Source: Granulicella sibirica (GTDB taxonomy: Bacteria > Acidobacteriota > Terriglobia > Terriglobales > Acidobacteriaceae). Taken from it: a DNA stretch of 64,000 bases. The notes under the pieces were generated by a model that saw only the letters and a program-made list of their open reading frames with translations, made no database searches and had not been told where the DNA came from. The stretch is from assembly GCF_004115155.1 (NCBI RefSeq), contig NZ_RDSM01000002.1, forward strand, positions 186,001 to 250,000, read 5' to 3'. Below, piece by piece: positions 21,591 to 30,851 of the stretch; positions within the stretch are counted from its first letter, which is position 1, and every line of letters begins with the position of its first letter. The translations under genes and the position numbers were made by a program.

Positions 21591-23762
21591 TTACTTTCCC
21601 GCGCCTTCGAGGATGGCGGCCGAGCGGCTGAGCGCAGCGGCGAGCGCCACGATCTGGGCTTTCGCCCGCGCCGCGTCGGGCACGTCGATCGCTTCGGTAA
21701 CGCCTGGGATCACGACGGCGGCGTATCCGGTGAACTCGCCCGGAGCGTAGATCGTGTGGCGATACCACGGGCGATTGGGCAGGCCATCGGGATCGAGCAG
21801 CGCCGTCTCAGCCTCGCGCAGAGCATGGTTGAGAGCCGCCTCGTTGCCCGTGGCCGCGACCTGGCGGGTGTGAACCGCAATGCCTGCCTTCGCGAAGCGT
21901 TCGGCTGCTGCCTGAGCGGCAGTGAAATCGAGCTGAAGACCAGCCCTGGTGGCTTGCTGACGCGCATCGTCAAGATAGCCCAGGATCTCGCGGCCATAGA
22001 GCGAGTAGTCGTAGGGGAGCACGTCGGCGTTGGCCATGTGCAGGATCTCGAGGCCGAAGACGCGGGCCTGCTGCTGCTCGTAGACGAAGGTGGGGTCGGC
22101 GTTGCGGATGAACCAGTTGTAGTTATCGAAGACCGAATGATAGACGCCGTAAGGGCCGTCCGAGCCGATGTCGGTCGAGGGGACGCCGGTGTGCTGGATG
22201 AACGGCGTGTAGTCCGAGCCGGAGCCGAGCGTGCCGATCTTCACGTCGAGCGCAGCTTCGGGACGAGAGGCATCCGCTGCCGGGCGGCTGCGGCGTGAAG
22301 ACGTGGCCTGTTCCCTCTGGTCCTTCACCCACTGCTCATGCACGGACCCGCCCTTGGGGCTTGGAACCTCGTAGGTAACTTCGCTGACGAACTGCTTGAG
22401 TGAGGGAACCGCCGCCGCATTGAAGCTTGGGCCGGAGACACCGACGTCCGTGTTGAAGTAGGCGACGGCGTGCCTCAGAGGCTCCTGGTGCTGCTCGACC
22501 CACTCGGTCGAGCCGATGAGGCCTTCCTCTTCGGCGTCCCAGGAGCAGACGACGATGCGCCGCTTCGGCTTCCAGCCCTGCTTCAAAAGGTCGCCGAGAC
22601 CGTGGACTGTCTCGAGCATGGCCGCGGTGCCACTGTTTGGATCGACCGCTCCGTAAACCCACGCGTCGCGATGATTACCGGCGACGACCCAGTCGTCCTT
22701 CTGCGCGGGGTCGGAGCCTTCGATCGTGCCGACGACGTCCCAGATCGTGCGCAGCGCGATGTCCTGTTCGAGATGCATATGGACGGTGACGGCCTTGTCA
22801 CCGCCGAGGTGATAGGCGAAGGGTAGCGCCCCTTGCCAGTCGTGTGGAACGCCCGGACCGGCGAGCGCCCGGAGGATCGGGGCGGCGTCCTTGTAGGAGA
22901 GCGGGTTAGCCGGAATGCTTGGCTGGTTGTTCTGGAGCTTGTCGGCTGGAATGCGCTGCGAGTCCGGCAGGTCGACTGTTGAGGCGACGCCCGGAGTCTC
23001 AGGATCCCCAGGGTAGATGGGCAGGAACTGCGTCGAGCCGCGCTGCACGGCAGACTCAGGTCGGTATGCGCCCTTGGGATAGGCGTCGCCGCGGAAGTAG
23101 CCGTCGTCGGCGGGGTCTGAGTAGATGAGCACGCCCTTCGCCCCGCGCTGCTGGGCGATGTAGACCTTCACCCCGCGAAAGTTGTTGCCGTAGCGGACGA
23201 GGACGATCTTGCCCTTGACGCTGATGCCGAGTTCATCGAGCTTCTTGAAGTCAGCGAGCGTGCCGTAGTTGGCGTAGACGACCTCGGCGGTGACGTCGCC
23301 CGACGGGGATGATCCGTTGAATGCGGGAAGAATGCGTGGGTCATCCTGGAATGGGTCGCCGCCATCGACGGCGGGGTCTACGTGCTCGGGCGTGGGGCCG
23401 CTCATGAGCTTCTGGCCGCTTGCGCCGAAGGCCTCGACGACGATCTTGACCGGCTTGTTCAGCAGAACGCGGTAAGGCACGATGTGCGTCTCGAGCCCGG
23501 CGGCCTTGAACTTCTCTTCGACATACTGCGCGGTCTTGTAGTCCTCGGGCGAACTGGCCCAGTGCGGGGCGCTGGTGAGGATCTTGAGGTGCTGCCCGGC
23601 GAGCTTGGCATCCGGTATGGCGAGGAAGGCTTTATCCCACTTTGCCTGCGCGGCGAAGTCGTGATAGCCGAAGACGTTTGCCGGAGCTGCGGGGGTTGCC
23701 TGGGCGATGGCGGCGGAAAAGGGAAGAAGGGACAGGAAGGCCAGGGATGCGGCTCGGATCAC
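21591..23762 (-). CDS. Secreted M28 peptidase, glutamate carboxypeptidase II-like
   Basis: A 723-residue metallopeptidase with a signal peptide (MIRAASLAFLSLLPFSAAIAQA). In order: protease part, inserted PA domain (about 165-270, GKIVLVRYGNNFRG), M28 core and a C-terminal TFR-type dimerisation domain (about 600-723). The two-zinc ligands are visible: NHRDAW, VDPNSGTA, DAEEEGLIGS (catalytic Glu-Glu), NTDVGVSG and YHSVFDN. It is a close match in layout to human GCPII and its bacterial secreted relatives, so a periplasmic carboxypeptidase or aminopeptidase acting on small peptides is likely. The start is GTG 23762 after GGAG. A variable, charged loop (QREQATSSRRSRP) lies before the last third. 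Confidence 0.88.
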   Translation of the reverse strand: MIRAASLAFLSLLPFSAAIAQATPAAPANVFGYHDFAAQAKWDKAFLAIPDAKLAGQHLKILTSAPHWASSPEDYKTAQYVEEKFKAAGLETHIVPYRVLLNKPVKIVVEAFGASGQKLMSGPTPEHVDPAVDGGDPFQDDPRILPAFNGSSPSGDVTAEVVYANYGTLADFKKLDELGISVKGKIVLVRYGNNFRGVKVYIAQQRGAKGVLIYSDPADDGYFRGDAYPKGAYRPESAVQRGSTQFLPIYPGDPETPGVASTVDLPDSQRIPADKLQNNQPSIPANPLSYKDAAPILRALAGPGVPHDWQGALPFAYHLGGDKAVTVHMHLEQDIALRTIWDVVGTIEGSDPAQKDDWVVAGNHRDAWVYGAVDPNSGTAAMLETVHGLGDLLKQGWKPKRRIVVCSWDAEEEGLIGSTEWVEQHQEPLRHAVAYFNTDVGVSGPSFNAAAVPSLKQFVSEVTYEVPSPKGGSVHEQWVKDQREQATSSRRSRPAADASRPEAALDVKIGTLGSGSDYTPFIQHTGVPSTDIGSDGPYGVYHSVFDNYNWFIRNADPTFVYEQQQARVFGLEILHMANADVLPYDYSLYGREILGYLDDARQQATRAGLQLDFTAAQAAAERFAKAGIAVHTRQVAATGNEAALNHALREAETALLDPDGLPNRPWYRHTIYAPGEFTGYAAVVIPGVTEAIDVPDAARAKAQIVALAAALSRSAAILEGAGK

Positions 23763-23846
23763 GCGAAGAGTCTCCAGGGGGCGTTCGGTCGTGCAGGAAT
23801 GTGCGAGGAAGCGGCGGACCGGCTCCCCCCGGAGCGCATCGGCGCG

Positions 23847-24239
23847 TTACGCGGGCTGGGTGCAGAACTTGCAGCGCGTGGCGGCGAGAGGGATCTCGGA
23901 AAGGCACTGCGAGCAGGGCTTGGTGGTGACGGCTGCGGGTCCCTTGAGCCTGGCGAGGAAGTAGTTCGTCGGAAGCACGATGCAGAAGTACACGACGCCC
24001 GCGATGAGGAGAAACGAGATGACGGAGTTGAGGAAGTCGCCATACTTGACCACGCCGCCATTGACGGAGAACGTCAGGGCAGAGAAGTCAGGCTTGCCGA
24101 CGACGGCCGCGAGGAAAGGATTGATGATGTTCGTGACGAGCGAGTTGACGATCGCGGTGAAGGCCGCGCCGATGATGACGGCGACGGCGAGGTCGACGAC
24201 GTTGCCGCGCAGGATGAAATCACGAAATCCCTTGATCAT
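23847..24239 (-). CDS. mscL: Large-conductance mechanosensitive channel MscL with zinc ribbon
   Basis: A 130-residue MscL. The N-terminal MIKGFRDFILRGNVVDLAVAVIIGAAF and second helix VISFLLIAGVVYF are typical; the channel opens under membrane tension on osmotic downshock. Instead of the usual charged C-terminal coil it ends in two CxxC pairs, Cys109/Cys112 and Cys123/Cys126 (CSQC and CKFC), which should form a zinc ribbon. It lies 84 bases upstream of the M28 gene on the same strand and is divergent from purB. Confidence 0.93.
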   Translation of the reverse strand: MIKGFRDFILRGNVVDLAVAVIIGAAFTAIVNSLVTNIINPFLAAVVGKPDFSALTFSVNGGVVKYGDFLNSVISFLLIAGVVYFCIVLPTNYFLARLKGPAAVTTKPCSQCLSEIPLAATRCKFCTQPA

Positions 24240-24410
24240 GGTTGTATCTCCCGGGGTCGAACGGATAAATGCATTTGCGGGGGAAGTTTATCATCTGGCC
24301 GAACGGCCGCTGCCTCGGGCAAACGGTTCAGACCGAACGCCGGCAGAGACGATAGACTGGAAGGGCGCACGCAAGAGCCCTGTCCGTAAGAAAACAAAAA
24401 GGAACAAAGC

Positions 24411-25718
24411 ATGATCGCCCGTTATACCCGCCCCGAGATGGGCCGCGTCTGGTCCGAAGAGAATAAATACCGCTGCTGGCTGACGGTCGAAGTCGCCGCC
24501 TCGCAGGCGCTTGCCCAGGCCGGCATCGTCCCGCAGGAAGCCGCCGATGCCATCCGCGACAAGGGCGACTTCACCGTCGCGCGGATCCAGCAGATCGAGG
24601 ACGAGGTGAAGCACGACGTCATCGCCTTCACCACAACGGTCGCCGAGTACATCGGGCCCGAATCGCGCTGGCTGCACTACGGCCTCACCTCGACCGACGT
24701 CGTCGATACCGCGCAGGCGCTGCAGCTAAAGGAAGCCTCGGGGATCATCCGCGCCGGTATCGTCAAGCTGTCCGATGTGCTCGCCCGCCGGGCACTCGAG
24801 TTCAAGCACGCGCCCATCATCGGCCGCACCCACGGCGTCCATGCCGAGCCGACCACCTTCGGCCTCAAGCTGCTGCTCTGGTTCTCGGAGATGCAGCGTA
24901 ACCTTACGCGCTTCAACGCAGCCGCCGAAGACCTTCGCGTCGGCAAGCTCTCGGGAGCGGTCGGCACCTTCGGACACCTCAAGCCCGAGCACGAAGAAGC
25001 CATTTGCGATGCGCTCGGTTTGCGGCCCGTCGACATCGCCACGCAGGTTGTGCAGCGAGATCGGCACGCGGCGTATATCTCGTCTCTCGCCATCCTCTGC
25101 TCGACGCTCGACAAGATCGCAACCGAGATCCGCCATCTTCAGAGGACGGAGGTTCGTGAGGCGGAGGAGTTCTTCTCCGAGAAGCAGAAGGGCTCGAGCG
25201 CGATGCCGCACAAGCGCAATCCAATCGCCAGCGAGCAGATCTCGGGCCTCGCCCGCGTCGTCCGCGCCAATGCGCAGACGGCCTACGAGAACATCGCCCT
25301 CTGGCATGAGCGCGACATCTCCCACTCCTCCGCCGAGCGCGTGATCGTGCCCGATTCGACGATCCTCGCCGACTATCTCCTCGCGAAGACCGCGAACCTG
25401 ATCGACAGGCTGCTCGTCTACCCGGCGCGCATGATGAAGAACCTCGAATCCACCGGCGGCCTCATCTTCTCCGGTCAGCTTCTGCTCGACCTGGCCGAGT
25501 CCGGGATGCTTCGCGAAGACGCCTACCGTCTCGTGCAGGGGCACGCCATGCGGGCATGGAAAGAGGACCTCGTCTTCCGGGATGAAGTGGCCCAGGATCC
25601 TGCGATTACTGAACGGCTCAGCCCCGAGAAGCTCGCGCATGCCTTCGACTACCGGCGGCAGTTAGCGAACGTGGATGCCATCTTCGAGCGTGTGCGGAAG
25701 AGCGCGGAGAGCGCCTAG
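24411..25718 (+). CDS. purB: Adenylosuccinate lyase
   Basis: A 435-residue PurB that acts twice in purine synthesis, releasing fumarate from SAICAR and from adenylosuccinate. The superfamily signature SSAMPHKRNPI lies at about 263-273, with the general-base region GRTHGVHAEPTTFG at about 139-152 and LTSTDVVDT at about 86-94. Length matches the shorter bacterial PurB (about 430). AAGGA precedes the ATG by a few bases. No operon partner is evident. Confidence 0.97.
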   Translation: MIARYTRPEMGRVWSEENKYRCWLTVEVAASQALAQAGIVPQEAADAIRDKGDFTVARIQQIEDEVKHDVIAFTTTVAEYIGPESRWLHYGLTSTDVVDTAQALQLKEASGIIRAGIVKLSDVLARRALEFKHAPIIGRTHGVHAEPTTFGLKLLLWFSEMQRNLTRFNAAAEDLRVGKLSGAVGTFGHLKPEHEEAICDALGLRPVDIATQVVQRDRHAAYISSLAILCSTLDKIATEIRHLQRTEVREAEEFFSEKQKGSSAMPHKRNPIASEQISGLARVVRANAQTAYENIALWHERDISHSSAERVIVPDSTILADYLLAKTANLIDRLLVYPARMMKNLESTGGLIFSGQLLLDLAESGMLREDAYRLVQGHAMRAWKEDLVFRDEVAQDPAITERLSPEKLAHAFDYRRQLANVDAIFERVRKSAESA

Positions 25719-25727
25719 AAGCGATTC

Positions 25728-26105
25728 CTAACTCGAAGGCGCGGTGGCCTGGGGCTCCAGGTCACCCGTCTCTTCATCGCCTGTCCCGCGCTGCAACACG
25801 ACGAAGTCTCTCTCGATCCGTCTTCTGAAATCCTGATCAAGGCCCTGAAGACCCACCAGATCCACCTTGAAGTGAACCGGCGACTCGTCGAGCGAGTCAA
25901 GCACGCGACCTTTGTCAGCCCATGACAGCTCCCCGGCAACTGCCAGGTCTAGATCCGAATACTTCTTGAGGTGGCGTCCCGTCGCGCGCGATCCAAAGGC
26001 CCAGACGCATCTCCCCGGAAGATATCTGGCCAATGTCTCGGCCACGATCTGCCACTCCGCCTCGGAGATATCAAGCCGGGTTGCCATGTTCGTTAGCGGC
26101 ATCAC
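25728..26105 (-). CDS. MNT-type minimal nucleotidyltransferase (antitoxin)
   Basis: A 125-residue minimal nucleotidyltransferase. The catalytic pattern is GSRATGRHLKKYSDLDLAV (Gly38-Ser39, Asp51, Asp53), with the third carboxylate in HFKVDLV (Asp82). Start is GTG 26105 or the adjacent ATG 26102, with GGAG at 6 or 9 bases. It follows a HEPN gene by 26 bases, so this is a HEPN-MNT toxin-antitoxin module; in characterised pairs the MNT enzyme adenylylates the HEPN RNase and silences it. It acts in the cytosol. The convergent end lies 9 bases from purB. Confidence 0.85.
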   Translation of the reverse strand: MMPLTNMATRLDISEAEWQIVAETLARYLPGRCVWAFGSRATGRHLKKYSDLDLAVAGELSWADKGRVLDSLDESPVHFKVDLVGLQGLDQDFRRRIERDFVVLQRGTGDEETGDLEPQATAPSS

Positions 26106-26131
26106 TCGCCACTCCGTGCCACAAGCTGTTC

Positions 26132-26521
26132 CTAACGGTAACTGGCCTCCTCCAGAAAACGAGGAACCTTGCCCATGATCATCTCGGCTACGGGCTCGCT
26201 ATAGACATGCGCAAGCTGATTCCGGGCATCGCGAAATTCGCTCCACATCGCCCAGTCCGCCCGAAGCACACCACGCTCGTTCGCCGTTGGCACGATCATG
26301 CCTAAGCTCATCTCCTGCACCTCCTGGGCATCGACAGCGTCTTCGACCAGAAACCGCTCCATCATCGTCCGGCAAAGCCCATAGGTAAACTGAAAGGAAA
26401 GCAACACCGAATCACGCATCGAAATCATCAACTCATCGTCTCGATGCTCCGTAAACAGCAAAAGAGATCTACGCAGCCGTTCGATCGCCTGGCCAAGCGG
26501 CTTGTAGCTCACCTCGTTCAC
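26132..26521 (-). CDS. HEPN domain protein (toxin of HEPN-MNT pair)
   Basis: A 129-residue all-helical protein of the HI0074 / nucleotidyltransferase substrate-binding type. The motif R100-x4-H105-x-Y107 (RNQLAHVY) is the RNase site plus the tyrosine that partner nucleotidyltransferases modify in known HEPN-MNT modules. The gene precedes its partner in the same operon, the usual order. The start is probably GTG 26521, which would need checking. The divergent gene begins 26 bases away, so both share one short promoter region. Confidence 0.82.
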   Translation of the reverse strand: MNEVSYKPLGQAIERLRRSLLLFTEHRDDELMISMRDSVLLSFQFTYGLCRTMMERFLVEDAVDAQEVQEMSLGMIVPTANERGVLRADWAMWSEFRDARNQLAHVYSEPVAEMIMGKVPRFLEEASYR

Positions 26522-26547
26522 GCACCCATTCTATCCCGCTGCTTTTT

Positions 26548-27135
26548 ATGCAAGACACCCTCATCCAGATCGCCGATGCCGCCCTAGCCTCCTCGTCCGA
26601 GCGCAGCGGGCACCACCTCGTCTGCCATCCCGGCTGCTCGCAATGCTGTATCGGCGTCTTCCCTATCGCGCACCAGGACGCTGACCGCCTCCACGCCGGC
26701 CTGCTTGCTCTAAGCGATCAGGATAAGGCGAACCGCATCCGCGCCCGCGTCCAGCAATCCCTCGCCCGCCTCGACCCGTGGTTTCCTGGCGACCGCGTCA
26801 CTGGCGTCCTTGGCGAGAACTACGAAGAAGCCATCCTCTTCGAGGAGTTCGCCAACGACGAGCCCTGCCCCGTGCTCGACCCCGTGACCGGCACATGCGA
26901 TCTGTACGAGTCGCGCCCCGTCCTCTGCCGAACCTTCGGCCCGCCCATGCGCACCGAGGAGGGCAATCTCGCTACCTGCGAGCTTTGCTACATCGAAGCC
27001 AGCACGGAGGAGATCGCCGCCTGCGAGCTTGACCCTGAATTCCCGGAGATCGAAGAGCAGAGTAATGCTGCTTACGATGCCGCGACAGGGAAGCACGGCC
27101 AGACACTCATCGCTTACGCGCTTCGCGGTGCCTGA
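26548..27135 (+). CDS. YkgJ family cysteine cluster protein
   Basis: A 195-residue protein with the Cys pattern of the YkgJ (UPF0153, zinc/iron-chelating) family: Cys26 with CSQCC at 30-34 (HPGCSQCCIG), then PCPVLDPVTGTCDLYESRPVLCRTFGPP. These cysteines are thought to bind a metal or an iron-sulfur cluster; no reaction is established. The C-terminal part adds TCELCYIE. It is alone on its strand and is followed 64 bases later by ubiX. Confidence 0.85.
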   Translation: MQDTLIQIADAALASSSERSGHHLVCHPGCSQCCIGVFPIAHQDADRLHAGLLALSDQDKANRIRARVQQSLARLDPWFPGDRVTGVLGENYEEAILFEEFANDEPCPVLDPVTGTCDLYESRPVLCRTFGPPMRTEEGNLATCELCYIEASTEEIAACELDPEFPEIEEQSNAAYDAATGKHGQTLIAYALRGA

Positions 27136-27199
27136 GTTACCAGCCTGAGATGTCCGTCCCGTCAAACTGCCGCACAGACCATCGGCGATAATCAAGACC

Positions 27200-27823
27200 G
27201 TGACGCTGTCCACTCCACCACGTAACCTCACCCTTGCCGTCACCGGCGCAAGCGGCTCCATCTACGCCGCCGAAATGCTGCGTGCGCTCGAACGCGAGGA
27301 ACGCGTTGCCAAGGTCAATCTCATCGTCAGCGAGAACGCTCTGCGCGTCTTCGCCGAGGAGATGCAGATCAGCGGACGCACCAACGTGGTCGAGAAGATT
27401 CTCGGACACGGCTCGGCGAAGATCGAGAACCATCCCGTCGCGGACATCGGGGCGAACGTGGCGAGCGGAAGCTATCCCTCGGACGCGATGATCGTTCTCC
27501 CATGCTCGATGGGAACCCTTGCGGGCATTGCCAACGGCATGGCCGCAAACCTCATCCAGCGCGCAGCCGACGTTTCGTTGAAGGAGCAGAGGCCGCTGAT
27601 CCTTTGCGTCCGTGAGACGCCGCTGAACCGCATCCACCTGCGCAATATGCAGCTTGCGTCCGACGCCGGAGCCACGATCTTCCCGGTGATTCCGACGCTC
27701 TACAACCTTCCGCGGAGCACAACGGATATGGCTCGGCAGTTCGTCGAGCGTGTGCTCGCACATGTTGGCCTGCCGCAGCCCGGAGCCTTCCAGTGGAAGG
27801 CGGACCGCCCGGCCTCCAGCTAG
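27200..27823 (+). CDS. ubiX: Flavin prenyltransferase UbiX
   Basis: A 207-residue flavin prenyltransferase. It links dimethylallyl phosphate to FMN, giving prenyl-FMN for UbiD decarboxylases. Signature parts are LAVTGASGSIYA (FMN phosphate loop, 11-22), LPCSMGTLAGIANG, and the C-terminal RETPLNRIHLRNM and PTLYNLPRS. No ubiD is in the window. The stop overlaps the end of the convergent hydrolase pseudogene by four bases. Confidence 0.95.
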   Translation: MTLSTPPRNLTLAVTGASGSIYAAEMLRALEREERVAKVNLIVSENALRVFAEEMQISGRTNVVEKILGHGSAKIENHPVADIGANVASGSYPSDAMIVLPCSMGTLAGIANGMAANLIQRAADVSLKEQRPLILCVRETPLNRIHLRNMQLASDAGATIFPVIPTLYNLPRSTTDMARQFVERVLAHVGLPQPGAFQWKADRPASS

Positions 27824-28780
27824 TGACCCGTCTGGTAGGTCCGCTCCCCGCCATGGGGAGCTGGATCCGCCTTCAGGAACTGCACGGTCGCCTGCAGCAC
27901 TGGCTCCATGCACTCCGCCGGAGCAAGGTGACCGCAGCCTTGCATAATCGCCAGCGTCGATTGCGGAATCCCTTGATGGATCGCTTCGCCCGTTGACAGC
28001 GGAATCAGATCGTCATGGCTGCCCCAGACAATCAAGGCCGGCTGCCGGATCAGGTGCAGGCGGAAGTCCATCAGGTCGCGCCCGTTGATCATGGCGGCCA
28101 CGCTGCGCTTCACGATCCAGCCATTCCGATCGAGCTTGCGCAGTGCGTCCCGCTGAATGAATGGTGCCATGCTGCGTGGATGAGGCGAGATCGCGGCCAT
28201 CAGCCGATTCAGACCTGCAATGTCTGTTGGCACGAATAAATCCGGCTGGAAGGTCGCGGCAAAGTAGGTTCCGGCGCTGTCGTACAGCAGCAGCCGCGTG
28301 ACTCGCTCGGGTTGATCGACGGCGAGCTTCATCGCGACCCAACCGCCCATCGACCACCCGGCGACGTCGGCCTTCTCGAGATGCACCGCGTTCAGGAAGT
28401 CGACCATCGTTTTCTCTTCAAGTGCGATGGAGTAATCGACATCCGGTCTGGCGGAGCGGCCATAGCCAAGGAGGTCGGGAACGTAGGTGAAATCCCTGGG
28501 CCGCGAGTCGCGGGATCAGGGGTGACCAGTCCTCGCCGCGCGAGCCAAGGCCATGGATCAGGACGAGCGGCCGGTCCGGCGATCCGGCTGGAGGCAGCGC
28601 CTCGAAGTAGTGAATCTGGTAGGCTCCAGCTTGCACATAGGCGCCACGAACGTGCTGTCGCCAGAGATGGAAGCGGATCGCCTCATCGGCCACCTCCAGA
28701 GGATGCTGGTAGAAGAACAGCCCGGCGCAGATCAGACAGAGCACGAGCACGACCGAGGCAGTCTTCAGAAAGAACTTCAT
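27820..28780 (-). pseudogene. Alpha/beta hydrolase broken by a frameshift
   Basis: Two frames together give one alpha/beta hydrolase. The 5' part (28780 to about 28485) has an N-terminal hydrophobic anchor and the oxyanion motif HGLGSRGEDW. The 3' part carries YVPDLLGYGRSARPD, the nucleophile elbow GWSMGG, the acid GSHDDLIP and the base GCGHLAP. The frames meet near 28484-28488, where GFH must be followed by YVPD: one base is extra or two are missing. All catalytic parts are present, so this is either a recent pseudogene or an assembly error. The intact protein would have about 320 residues. It is convergent with ubiX. Confidence 0.75.
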
Positions 28781-28807
28781 CCGGCGCTCTCCTTCGAGCC
28801 TTGGATG

Positions 28808-29458
28808 CTACAGGCGGAAGGGCTTGCCGTATTCTTCCGTGAAGACGGTGTGGCCCATGTCATAGCGGCCCCCATCATATTTGTCCGCTCCCTTGAGCGT
28901 GCCGATTGCGAGCAGCGCCACGACGTGGTAACTGAGGGGAAGACGAAGCGTCTCGTGAACTTTGTCCTGCTCGAAGCCTTCCATGGGAGCCGTATCGTAG
29001 CCAAGGACTTCGGCCATCAGGAGCATGTGGGTGAAGGCCAGCATCACCTGCTTGTTGAGCCAGCCCTTCATCTCGTCGCTTGAAAAGCTGGTCAAGAAGC
29101 TCTGCACGCTTGACTTTGCCTGGGCGGCATAGCTCTCCGGCATGCCTCCCTCGCGCCCCTGCTGCAGCATGAGATCGAGGTCGCGACGCCAGCCATCCGC
29201 GTCGCCGCACGCCACGATAACCGCCGAGGCCTCTTCCACCTTCGCCTGGTTGTAGCTGGCAGCGCGAAGACGCCTCTTATGGTCCGGCGTCTGGACGACG
29301 ATGAAGCGCCAAGGCTGCACGTTGTATCCGCTTGGGGCGGCAAGCCCGGCCTGGAGGATGGTCTTCAGGTCTTCGGGAGGAAGTGGGGCGCCATCAAAGC
29401 TCGGCGTTGCCCGCCGGCCATGGATTGCCTCACTCAGCGTTTTCAGGCTCTTGGACAT
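28808..29458 (-). CDS. Nitroreductase family protein
   Basis: A 216-residue FMN-dependent oxidoreductase. Family landmarks are the N-terminal RRATPSFDGAPLP, the FMN phosphate site APSGYNVQPWRFIVV (about 41-55), and MEGFEQDKVHE with the HVVALLAIG strand near the end. These enzymes form homodimers and reduce nitroaromatics, quinones or other electron acceptors with NAD(P)H; the natural substrate is unknown. The gene starts upstream of the frameshifted hydrolase and may share its transcript (28 bases between). Confidence 0.88.
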   Translation of the reverse strand: MSKSLKTLSEAIHGRRATPSFDGAPLPPEDLKTILQAGLAAPSGYNVQPWRFIVVQTPDHKRRLRAASYNQAKVEEASAVIVACGDADGWRRDLDLMLQQGREGGMPESYAAQAKSSVQSFLTSFSSDEMKGWLNKQVMLAFTHMLLMAEVLGYDTAPMEGFEQDKVHETLRLPLSYHVVALLAIGTLKGADKYDGGRYDMGHTVFTEEYGKPFRL

Positions 29459-29611
29459 GGGTGCCTCTCTCGTCTCTCATGTGGGACGCATCATTTGTTC
29501 CTGGGTGGATCAGAGGATGGTAACGCTCTACCATCCTGTACACAGAAGCCTGTTCCGCTCATCGCAGCATGAAAGCAGGGGCCGGGGAAAGAGTAGCGCT
29601 GAAGCGATACC

Positions 29612-30643
29612 CTAAGGTATCTCAGACATTGCCTGTTCGGTGGCGAAAGGACCCTGGCCGCCGGTGTCGGCGAAGACCCAGACGCCGTGGAAGGGCTTGC
29701 GCAACTCGGGATAAACCGTCAGCAGGGCGGTCATCGCCGCCACATTCCGTTTGCGCGCGGCTGCCGGGTCGGCGATAGCCTCTGCCTTAAGGTGGACGGC
29801 GATGTCGACCTTGTCCTTCGCGAGCGAATCGTCGGTATCGAGCGAGGTGAACCGGTACTCCGTGCCGTCCGGTCCCTTGACCACAAGCGGCGTGTCCGGA
29901 CCGATGCCATCGGAGAGTACCGGCGGAGCGGCTTTGCCCTGCTCGGTGCGCAGCTTTTCCAGGTGGGTGCTTTGCACGAAGCCAGCCGGACGGAGAAGGC
30001 TTTGCGCCTGCTGATAGTAGAGCCATGCGCTCCAGGGCTGCTTCTCGGCACTCAGATCGCGCGCGCCCTTCCAGTACCAGAGGCCGTCATGGCCCGCTGC
30101 CGTCTGCGCCTGGGGATAGAGCCCCGCGAGCAGCCACTGGCCACCCTCCTGACGAAACAGGATCGAGATCCGCCATGGGACCGGATGCGCGGGGAAGTTC
30201 ACCATCGCGAAGCCGTATTTCCCCGGGGGGAGTCCCGGGATCACAAAATCAGTCTCCATCGGCGAACGGTTCAACGAGCAGAAGAACTGCGCATCCGGAA
30301 CGCTGCCGTCCGCCTGCTTCTTGATCGCCGAGGCGTCGAGCAGGTAGATCTGGTCGACGGTTGGCGGGGCATTCTTGATCTTTGGCGCGGTATTGGTCAC
30401 CACATAGGCGATCCCGCTGAAGTCCTTCACATACTCGGGCACCGTCACGGCCTGCACGCCGTTCGCATCGCCCGCCTCCAGCTTGAGCGAGAGACTCCGA
30501 GCCGCACCCGCAAGCTGATCACGGTCCGCCGTGGACATCTGCGACTGCGTCGTACACAACTCCGCGCGCGCCGCCCCGGAAAAGAGTGTCATGGCGATCA
30601 ACCCTGTTCCTGCCTTCACTCCGAAGCTGCGACAACTCGCCAT
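29612..30643 (-). CDS. Exported protein of unknown function
   Basis: About 343 residues from ATG 30643 (an ATG pair 15 bases earlier is possible; AGGA fits the chosen start). A signal peptide ends near AARAE. The mature part has no recognised domain; it has a long beta-rich region with PPGKYGFAMVNFP, WLLAGLYPQAQT and a C-terminal WVFADTGGQGPFATEQ. Only Cys at the mature N-terminus (CTTQSQ) and one at FFCSLN, possibly a disulfide. I recall similar exported proteins mainly from Acidobacteria. Confidence 0.6.
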   Translation of the reverse strand: MASCRSFGVKAGTGLIAMTLFSGAARAELCTTQSQMSTADRDQLAGAARSLSLKLEAGDANGVQAVTVPEYVKDFSGIAYVVTNTAPKIKNAPPTVDQIYLLDASAIKKQADGSVPDAQFFCSLNRSPMETDFVIPGLPPGKYGFAMVNFPAHPVPWRISILFRQEGGQWLLAGLYPQAQTAAGHDGLWYWKGARDLSAEKQPWSAWLYYQQAQSLLRPAGFVQSTHLEKLRTEQGKAAPPVLSDGIGPDTPLVVKGPDGTEYRFTSLDTDDSLAKDKVDIAVHLKAEAIADPAAARKRNVAAMTALLTVYPELRKPFHGVWVFADTGGQGPFATEQAMSEIP

Positions 30644-30851
30644 CCGGTTCCTCATCATTTCGTTCGAGCACCCTGGCCCTTGAAACGTTGGCTCCCGCTT
30701 CCCCGAAGAAGAAGCGAACCTGAGACAGTCTAGTCGAAAACTGGACGGATTGAGCGTTCGTCAGAAGTGCCAGACGCGCCGGAACGGGACTACACTAAAG
30801 TTCACGACGGCGAACGAACCCTTCTGCGTGCCGCGCGTCCTATTCTTAGCC

